A DNA stretch of 64,000 nt from Holacanthus passer. Taxonomy: Eukaryota; Chordata; Actinopteri; Pomacanthidae. A program made the position numbers and the translations under genes. Below are positions 13,043 to 64,000 of the stretch, piece by piece (position 1 is the first letter of the stretch; each line of letters starts with the position of its first letter). The stretch is taken from positions 1,178,001 through 1,242,000 of the forward strand of contig JAFREQ010000068.1 in NCBI GenBank assembly GCA_025331565.1. Direction: 5' to 3'. Under the pieces are notes generated by a model. That model was not told the origin of the DNA, searched no databases, and saw only the letters and a list, made by a program, of their open reading frames with translations.

Positions 13043-13061
13043 AAAAAAAAAAAAAAAAAAA
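13043..13061. repeat. Poly(A) tract
   Basis: Nineteen consecutive A residues. No retroelement body is recognised upstream. Confidence -1.
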
Positions 13062-15823
13062 TTCAGCAAAACATCCCAAACTGTCAAACCTCGACTTTAT
13101 AATAGAATCATATCAATCATATAGCAGAAAGATGAACATAACATTCTCTGCATAACTTTGACACTCATGACCACTGAAGAGGTTTCTGTCTCAGTTTATG
13201 GTGAATAGTCGGCCAGAAGTTCCCAGCAGTGCGATGCCGGGTGTTTGGGTATGAAGGCTGGGTCTTTGTGCAGAGAGCCCGAGGGCAGCGGAGCGTGGCT
13301 CTTTTAGAGTTTGATTTATAATTGAAAGCTGTGTTTACATCAGCTCTCCAGCCTCCATAGCACAGAGAACAGTTCATAGCCTGATGAGGGAAGAACCCGG
13401 AAACTGAACCCATTAAAATAGGAATTTTTGGGGAGCTTGGAGTGGAGCGGGGTGAAGGTTGGGGTGGTCACAGAACATGCTGTTTACATTTGCTTGTACA
13501 TCATTGTGTAGACTAGTTCTACTCTGAAAGGGGGTGAGGAAATGTTAAATCACATCTGACAGCTGAGAAATTGACCACGTCCTGGTTCTAACGCTTGTGT
13601 TGTGGGAAGTTAGGATAGTGAGATGGTGGTGGAAGCTAATGAGCAATCATTACAGTTGGTCTACTTTGTGTAATTACATATCACACACTGGCCATTTGGG
13701 AACATGCTGGGTGCAGCTAAAATTATTGTAATTCTGCCAGTGTCTCCCTGCTAGTATCAAAAAGTCATTATCTCTTAGTACATTACAGTGGAAGGCAAAT
13801 ACAGCCAAATATGAAAACATCAACTGGCAGGTTCACAGAAATACATAATACATGTGTAGATTTGCATTAAGTCCACCAGCATGTGACTAGCAGGGAATCT
13901 ATGATCTGAGGATGAACCCTGCGTCCTGAAAATACTCCTGCGTCTCTTTTCATTTTCAGTTTTGTTTAGTTAAATTGCTGTGTCATTTATATCCTGTTGT
14001 TTTTCTTTATTAAACGGGAAAAACGGTTCATAAGTCAAAAACTGCACACGCTGGTTCAGGAACATGTTGTAAATATTTACAAAGACAACAAATTCTGCTA
14101 GAAAAAAGAATCCAAAGACTCGAATCTTTGTTGTCATCAAGAGTTCTTTCATTCTGAAACGCAAATTGCAAACTCCTTTTAGTGGATGAAAAAAATCCCT
14201 CACAGATGATTACACCCACCCTGAATGTTGCTATTTTCTAAGTGAAACGCTCCAGATTGCTAATTAGCGATAATAATATTCAGTGCTTTGACTTTCATGC
14301 ATGCAATCATTTCCTCAGAGTGGGCGTCACCTTTTTTTTCCCAAATGAGACAAGTCTTAATTTGGAATTAAAGTAGTTATATTTTGATACTGATTATGAG
14401 ACTAACTTTGGATTCCAATCAGCTGGTTGTTTATGCTTCTGCAGTTCTCAATAACAGAAGTCATATTACCAGTTGGGGAGACAATATGTTATTTCCTATG
14501 TTCAGCAACTGCAATAGCCACTTCCCCTGCAGTGCAACTAATGATCCATGTATGAGATTATAAAGCATTCATGCAGCTCGTCACGTTTTACCAGTCTCCA
14601 TCACCTGTTTGGCTCTGTGGAGACAGTCACAGTGAACAGTTAGACTGGATGGATTTACAAAGTCCTCATCCCTGACCATGTATTACCTAACCTCCATGTC
14701 TAATTTATAGTCGCTGGCAGTTAACACCACTTCCCCTGACTCTCTTTTACTGCAGTAAGCTCTCAAAGTTTGTATAATTTTAGTTATTGCAACATTCATC
14801 TCGCTGTAGTGTAACAATTGTCTCGAGTCTAGACCCTCCCCAAGGCTCCTGGAAATATTGCATTTAATTAAGTCGTGTTTTTTGCACAGATATTATTTAT
14901 TTAAATTCTGCAGTAAATTGTCTCTAAACCATGTAATGGCTTTCCAGCTGCTTTGAAAGCCTCAGCAGTGCCATTAGAGGCAAATTCGGAAAACTCCATC
15001 TGAGTTCTACCCACAGTCCTCATTTACGATGCAGTGCTAGCTGGGACACTGAATCTTGGACATTATGGCCAGTTAGAGCAAAAATGTTGATGACTGGGAG
15101 CAATTTCTCCTTCATTGTAATACTATGTTTTTAATTGTCAAGACTGACACTAGGGTCTGAAAGTAAATATTACATGCACATCAGGGAGCGCATGTCAAAA
15201 CAAGGCTGCTGTGGATCATCCACCTCATCATGAATAAATCTAAATTCAAACGTTAACTTTCCTGTTTGCAAGTATTTATTGAGTTGTCCTGCAGGAATAA
15301 CATGTAAGTTCTTGAAATAGGTGGCATTTCCCTTTAAAGGCTTGCTCGTCAAACCCAGTTCAATGCCCCAGTTTCTATTCTTTTAAAAAGTATAGGGCGC
15401 CATCAAGTGGTTACTCTGTGTTCTACAACTAGTATTGTTTCATTTGCTGTGAAGAGAAGTGTCTGTCTGAGCTGATTTTTTTTTAATATTACAAAGGTAA
15501 GTTGTGTGTTTATTGTGATTATTGCTTTTGTGTGTCATGATAAAGCTGCAAAAACCTATATTGCAAAAACTTACTTAAATAAAATTTAAACATATGTAAT
15601 AACATGCTTTCCTTTTCTGGCATTCTGGTATGTATTATTTCCAGCAATACCATTATATATTTGAAATTAATGCGAGTCATTTATGGTATTGAAGTGCAAT
15701 TTATGTGTTTCATTTCTAATAATAATAACAACTGTCAATCAAGCTTAAAATGAAAGATAAAAACAGTTTTGCTTTGTCCTTGGAAACATTCAAGGAAACA
15801 GTTGGACAAATTGTAGAAAATCA

Positions 15824-15840
15824 TTTATTCAGCATTTATT
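15824..15840 (-). terminator. Twin AATAAA polyadenylation signals of the TOMT-like gene
   Basis: On the minus strand AATAAA occurs at 15840-15835 and again at 15829-15824, about 125-140 bases after the stop codon. This is a normal distance for a short 3' untranslated region, so cleavage would be expected near 15800-15815. The assignment rests on motif and position only. Confidence -1.
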
Positions 15841-15963
15841 TTTCTATCCTTCAATTCTTCAACCCACAAATAAGACTAGAGGTGATGAAGTATTTAACAC
15901 TGCTGGTTGAGTCCACACAAACTGAAAGCACACACACGCATCTTTAGATTTTGCTATAAGCCT

Positions 15964-16290
15964 TTATCCTCTCCTGCTTTCTTTTTGGTAGAAGATCTCC
16001 ATCATAAACGGAAGCTGTGACTTGATGCAGTAGCAGTCAGGCCTCGCTCTGATGTGATCCAGGATTTCTCTGAGATCTTCAGCTCTCTGGTTCCTGTAGA
16101 TCAGCAGCACAGAGCAGCCAGACGGGCTGAGGAGCTCCTCTCTCTCCAGAGCCTGCAGGTCTAGAAGGTATTGGTGAGGGTCATGGTCCATCAGCACCAG
16201 ATTGAGGCCCTCGCTGGTCCCTTTATCAGGCTTAAGATAAGGATGTAATGTTGGGATGGCCTCAGCTGAGCTAGATGTCAACACCTGGAA
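15964..16290 (-). CDS. TOMT-like gene, last coding exon (substrate/metal side, diverged)
   Basis: The acceptor TTCTTTGCAG precedes 16290 and the frame is phase 0. The exon encodes residues 152-259 and stops at TAA 15966-15964. It keeps LMDHDPHQYL (184-193), aligning with the COMT segment that carries the first metal-binding aspartate and the tyrosine/leucine after it. Where COMT has LLADNV, the translation is LLIYRN. The C-terminus (RPDCYCIKSQ and onward) shows little resemblance to COMT. The frame is intact, so this looks like divergence rather than gene decay. Confidence -1.
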   Translation of the reverse strand, partial: FQVLTSSSAEAIPTLHPYLKPDKGTSEGLNLVLMDHDPHQYLLDLQALEREELLSPSGCSVLLIYRNQRAEDLREILDHIRARPDCYCIKSQLPFMMEIFYQKESRRG

Positions 16291-18026
16291 CTGCAAAGAA
16301 TCAGAAGAGCACAAGAAAAGGGGTTAAAAGCAGGCAGTTAAACGTTGGTTTCCTGCTTAGAGTGTTAAGTTAGACACTGGAAAAGTAAAAAGCTAATCCC
16401 TCCTGGTCGTACCTGGGAGTGTTTGAAGCCAGCTACAAGTATGATTTCTTCCCCCAAGTCTGCTGTGAGTGGGTCCAGCTCCACTGTGACCAGTCTGCCA
16501 GCAGGGGACAGCAGACGCAGCAGCCGGACAGAAGTGTAGCCACAGTGCATCCCCAGCTCCAACACCCTGGAGGGACGGACACGTCTCACCACTTCATCCA
16601 GAGCCTCAGCTAGGAGAGAGACAGGAACATGGGTGATGATGATTTCTTCATCGACCAGAAGAGCTTAATCATAATTTTCAATCATAAGTTGATGCTGTTG
16701 TGCTGTGAATGCATAAATTCAAATCTTTAACACATTTTAAACTTGATGATGACAACTTGCCATATCCTTTCCATATCTGTGACCAATTAGTGACCTGAAC
16801 ACTGAGTCATGAATTTCCAAACAGAAAGCACCAGTTTCCAAAGATAATGTTCAATCATCATGTTCATGTTCATCAGATCACCTGTTGGGAGAACACAGTG
16901 GTGGTAAAAATGTGACTGGTGTATTGTTAATAAAATATGAGGAATTTATGAATGCTGTTAGATGTAAGAAGCCAATAGAAAGTCAATTGAGATACTAAAT
17001 TCCCAGTGTTACAGTTAATTTCAAGAGTGAAACAGACTGTCAACAGTTTAAAAGTAATGATCTGTGAGATAATATCAAGTTTTACGTTTCAGATTTATTT
17101 GCAGAAACATTGCTTGCCACTGTGGTGAACATTTATAGCAATGAAAAATATTAGACCTAAACTCATATCAGTCAAAGCTTAGTGTCAGCTGTGCTACTCC
17201 TTTAAGTGTTAATGTCCCTGCTCCAGATATGGGCACTCGGGTTAGTGACTCATACTTGAGTCACATTCAAGTTCCAAATAAATCAACTTCAAACTTATCT
17301 CAAGACTCTTTTTCATTGACACCAGATGTGACTGGGATTCTTAATAATGACTTACAAACAATAAGGGTCAACGTTTCCAAATGCACCAATATATCACTGT
17401 GTCCACCTGCCAACCACATGTGTGAAACACTGAATCAAAACACAATAAATAAAATGAATGAGCTGTAATGTGGACAAAAAGACTATGACTACATTTAACT
17501 TTAGCTTTAATGTTCCTGGAAACATATCCAGGCTGGGAAATGTTCTCAGTTTTGAGCTAGTGTCAAGTTTCCAGATTCAGCTGCAGGGAAGTTTATAGAA
17601 ACAGCCATAAGACAGTTTTAAGACTGTCTTATATAGAAGTTTTAACCTATATAAGACTAGATTTGACTGAATTAAAGACCTAAGAATCTCTCCTCTGCAC
17701 TGATTTCAGAAAGACAATGTCTCATAACTTAATGCATTTAGTAAATAAAGTGATTCTAATGCATACTGACCAGTCTGTGGACTGATGCAGAGGGAAGGGT
17801 GTGTGTCAGTGTAAAGGTCAAAGGTCTCCAGAACGCTGTCAACTTTGCCGTGGGTGCATTTGGAGAACACATAGGCGTGGGTGCTCCTCACACACACTCT
17901 GCCTCGCACCAGCCTCAGCGCCCAGGCCAGAGCTCGATGGCACAGCACGGCAACTTTGTCACGATAACGGCTGGATACTATGATGATGGCAGGGAGCAGC
18001 GGGACAGAAACGACCGTGAGCCACAT
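15964..18026 (-). CDS. TOMT/COMT-like membrane-anchored O-methyltransferase family protein, complete CDS in three exons
   Basis: Joining 18026-17771, 16609-16413 and 16290-15964 gives an uninterrupted 259-codon frame ending in TAA, close to the usual length of vertebrate TOMT. Residues 2-18 form a hydrophobic N-terminal segment followed by a basic RYRDK stretch, as expected for a signal anchor. The Rossmann-type methyltransferase core follows: motif I VLELGMHCGY (101-110), the acidic ribose-binding position in TVELDP (E129), SSSAEAIP (157-164) and LMDH (184-187). COMT transfers a methyl group from S-adenosylmethionine to catechols. TOMT is known mainly for its requirement in hair-cell mechanotransduction through TMC proteins. 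Here the region that in COMT reads ADN, carrying two Mg2+ ligands, reads IYR (215-217), and the COMT catalytic lysine position is proline (189). Activity is therefore doubtful. The closest family by architecture is TOMT, but the C-terminal half is divergent, so this may be a paralogue rather than tomt itself. Family membership is confident; orthology is not. Confidence -1.
16291..16412 (-). other. TOMT-like gene, coding intron 2 (122 bp)
   Basis: A compact phase-0 intron with GTACGA at its 5' end and TTCTTTGCAG at its 3' end. No other feature is seen in it. Confidence -1.
16413..16609 (-). CDS. TOMT-like gene, coding exon 2 (SAM-binding motif I)
   Basis: The acceptor is TCTCTCCTAG immediately before 16609, and the donor is CAG|GTACGA with its GT at 16412-16411. 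The 197-base exon completes codon 86 (GCT, Ala) and runs to residue 151. It holds the strongest family signature: LELGxxCGY (102-110) for S-adenosylmethionine binding, then VTVELDP with the acidic residue expected to contact the ribose of SAM. The phase agrees with both neighbouring exons, which supports the three-exon model. Confidence -1.
16610..17770 (-). other. TOMT-like gene, coding intron 1 (1161 bp)
   Basis: A phase-1 intron with GTCAGT donor and CTCTCCTAG acceptor. It holds the chained inverted repeats at 17607-17657 and, around 17228-17330, text rich in CTTGAGTCA-like motifs (TGACTCATACTTGAGTCAC) that resembles a dispersed repeat. No further coding potential is supported. Confidence -1.
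17607..17657. repeat. Two chained, overlapping inverted repeats in TOMT-like intron 1
   Basis: ATAAGACAGT (17607-17616) pairs with ACTGTCTTAT (17623-17632) across a six-base loop. GTCTTATATAG (17626-17636) pairs with CTATATAAGAC (17647-17657) across ten bases. The middle segment is shared, so only one hairpin can form at a time on a strand. Confidence -1.
17771..18026 (-). CDS. TOMT-like gene, coding exon 1 (anchor and N-terminal helices)
   Basis: This exon encodes residues 1-85 plus one base of codon 86 and starts at ATG 18026-18024. The frame stays open upstream only to a splice acceptor (AG ending at 18046, preceded by a pyrimidine-rich stretch), and this is the first in-frame ATG after it. 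It places a hydrophobic anchor at the extreme N-terminus, as in TOMT. The donor is G|GTCAGT (intron begins at 17770), phase 1. The encoded ETFDLYT near residues 67-73 matches the helix before the SAM-binding core in COMT-type enzymes. Confidence -1.
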
Positions 18027-18045
18027 CTGAAAAGCTCTCGATAAC
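18027..18045 (-). other. 5' untranslated part of TOMT-like coding exon 1
   Basis: Nineteen bases separate the splice acceptor (CTCCACAG ending at 18046) from the ATG at 18026. The acceptor implies at least one noncoding exon farther upstream, which I could not place. Confidence -1.
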
Positions 18046-21372
<3,327 letters not shown>

Positions 21373-21428
21373 AAAGATAAAGATAAGATAAACCTCTATT
21401 CGTCCCTCAGTGGGGAAATTTGCAAACC
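21373..21428 (+). repeat. GATAA-headed dispersed repeat fragment, copy A
   Basis: AAGATAAGATAAACCTCTAT followed by TCGTCCCTCAGTGGGGAAAT and TTGCA. The same text recurs at 34859, 55365 and, inverted, at 39590. It probably derives from the 3' end of a non-LTR retrotransposon or SINE. Confidence -1.
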
Positions 21429-21839
21429 ACTATTAGCTAACATTAATATTTGAAAAACAGACACTAACCTTAACCCTAATTTGTGTGATAACAGTGTAAC
21501 GTTAATTATTAGCTAATGTCACGTAAAAAATCTCACAAAAAAACCCATAATTACACGAAAGGTACAAATTCGGCTGTTAACGTTTGTAATTGAAACACTG
21601 AGGCCACTGAGCTAAGTAGCTAGCTAACGTTAACATATTAGCATGACTTGCTAACGTTTGTACATTTGACCTTGTCCTCCTTGTTTCCCAATTTTCACAA
21701 ACACCGAACTCTAGTTTAACCTTATAGCTAGAGAGATTCATGTAACTTAATTAATCGCTCTTAAATATACACTCTCAATGTTCTTGTAACATTAAGCTGT
21801 AACATTTCTAGCTAACATTAAGCTAATCATGAAGCTAGC
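21429..21839. other. AT-rich intergenic stretch upstream of limch1
   Basis: No coding exon is seen. Several GCTAGCT / GCTAACGTT-like words recur between 21610 and 21850, giving a locally repetitive character; no element boundaries could be defined. Confidence -1.
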
Positions 21840-21980
21840 TAGCAAGTGTGACTGCTGCGATTATTTTAACACTGGTGCTGTGTCGGAGTCTGTTCCCCAG
21901 CTGAATAATGTCCCCTCCCGTTAGCTTTGTGTTTCCTGTTGAAGTTTCATGTTTATGTGTAGCACAGATAAAAGCTTTGG
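21840..21980 (+). promoter_or_regulatory. Candidate limch1 promoter region
   Basis: The segment lies immediately upstream of the inferred first exon and contains GATAAAAG at 21967-21974, which could act as a weak TATA-like element. The surrounding sequence is somewhat richer in C and G than the AT-rich DNA at 20.8-21.8 kb. No transcription start can be read directly. Confidence -1.
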
Positions 21981-22026
21981 GTCAGGTGAAGCCTTTCAGA
22001 GGACGACGGGTTGGGAGTAGGTTCAG
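21980..22026 (+). other. limch1: Probable noncoding first exon of limch1 (3' end defined)
   Basis: A strong donor, TTCAG|GTAAGG, has its GT at 22027-22028. It pairs with the acceptor CTTCCCACAG ending at 22167, giving a 141-bp intron just upstream of the start-codon exon. The 5' boundary is not visible; the start given here is approximate, placed just after a TATA-like GATAAAAG at 21967-21974. The exon is inferred from splice signals alone. Confidence -1.
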
Positions 22027-22167
22027 GTAAGGTAAGGACGACACATTGATGGGTAACAGACTTCAACACAACACCGGTGCTATGTTCCTCAGCTTTTATT
22101 CTGAGCCGTCACACCGGATGTCCTGTGAGTGTCTCCGGCTGACTTGACTCTGGTTGTCTTCCCACAG

Positions 22168-22351
22168 ACTCCAACAGGAGCCGGAGACCAGGAACTGGCT
22201 CGTTCGCCTGGCCGGTGCTGCTGCAACACCTACAACCGACGGAGGAGACCAGGCTGACCGACACTGATTTCTGGTGGAATAACGCGGCACTGAGCTGCTT
22301 TCACACCCTTTCCCCAGGCTTTAACACTCGGAGAGCAGAGCCTCCTCCTCA
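22168..22351 (+). other. limch1: limch1 5' untranslated region, start-codon exon
   Basis: It runs from the acceptor CTTCCCACAG (ends 22167) to the start codon. It is GC-rich with several CG dinucleotides and contains no upstream ATG, which supports initiation at 22352. The start context is CTCAATGG: G at +4, but no purine at -3. Confidence -1.

Positions 22352-64000
<41,649 letters not shown>

Larger units (their letters stand above)
8386..15800. other. Gene-free stretch upstream (in map order) of the TOMT-like gene
   Basis: No coding exons are supported. It contains two perfect inverted repeats (9018-9053, 10321-10357), a (GT)n at 10054-10080, a GATA tract at 12165-12190 and a 19-base A run at 13043-13061. 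The DNA may be intergenic or an intron of a gene outside the window. Confidence -1.

Noticed and set aside
15750..15947. Plus-strand frame of 65 codons next to the TOMT-like gene
   Set aside because: It overlaps the 3' untranslated region and polyadenylation signals of the minus-strand gene and has no recognisable content.

Overview
The window is vertebrate nuclear DNA, almost certainly from a ray-finned (teleost, probably percomorph) fish. Three things point there: short coding exons with GT/AG borders inside long AT-rich introns; abundant (CA)n microsatellites; and several families of short foldback repeats, MITEs and tRNA-derived SINEs that I recognise from memory as typical of fish genomes. 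Nothing bacterial or viral is present, and most long open frames are chance.

Two protein-coding genes can be supported. (1) On the minus strand, between 15964 and 18026, a complete three-coding-exon gene encodes a 259-residue membrane-anchored protein of the catechol-O-methyltransferase (COMT) / transmembrane O-methyltransferase (TOMT) family. Splice sites and phases join cleanly, a 5' untranslated part of the first coding exon is visible, and twin AATAAA signals lie after the stop. The SAM-binding half is well preserved, but several positions that bind metal or act in catalysis in COMT are changed. (2) On the plus strand, from about 22000 to beyond the window end, lies the 5' part of a LIMCH1-type gene (LIM and calponin-homology domains; relative of LMO7). 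Four coding exons encode the N-terminus and most of the CH domain. The first intron is about 31.8 kb, the second 2.6 kb and the third 6.8 kb. The fourth exon is cut by the window edge.

Layout: 1-15.8 kb is gene-free sequence with microsatellites, foldback MITE copies, an internally duplicated dispersed repeat and two perfect inverted repeats. 15.8-18.05 kb holds the TOMT-like gene. 18.05-22.0 kb is the divergent interval between the two genes, with a long (GCAC)n(CA)n tract. 22.0-64.0 kb is limch1, mostly intron, carrying MITEs, a LINE 3' fragment, SINEs, a repeat with a GATAA tail, short tandem duplications, and near the end a 400-bp purine-rich block followed by a donor-like site that could be an alternative first exon.

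The genes are head to head, with about 4.3 kb between start codons. They are not expected to share a pathway: one is a membrane protein related to the hair-cell factor TOMT, the other an actomyosin regulator. The most interesting items are the divergent, possibly non-catalytic TOMT-like protein, the overlapping hairpins (9.0 kb and 17.6 kb), and the purine block with a possible alternative promoter. Family assignments rest on reading the translations and on memory of the families; no database search was run.
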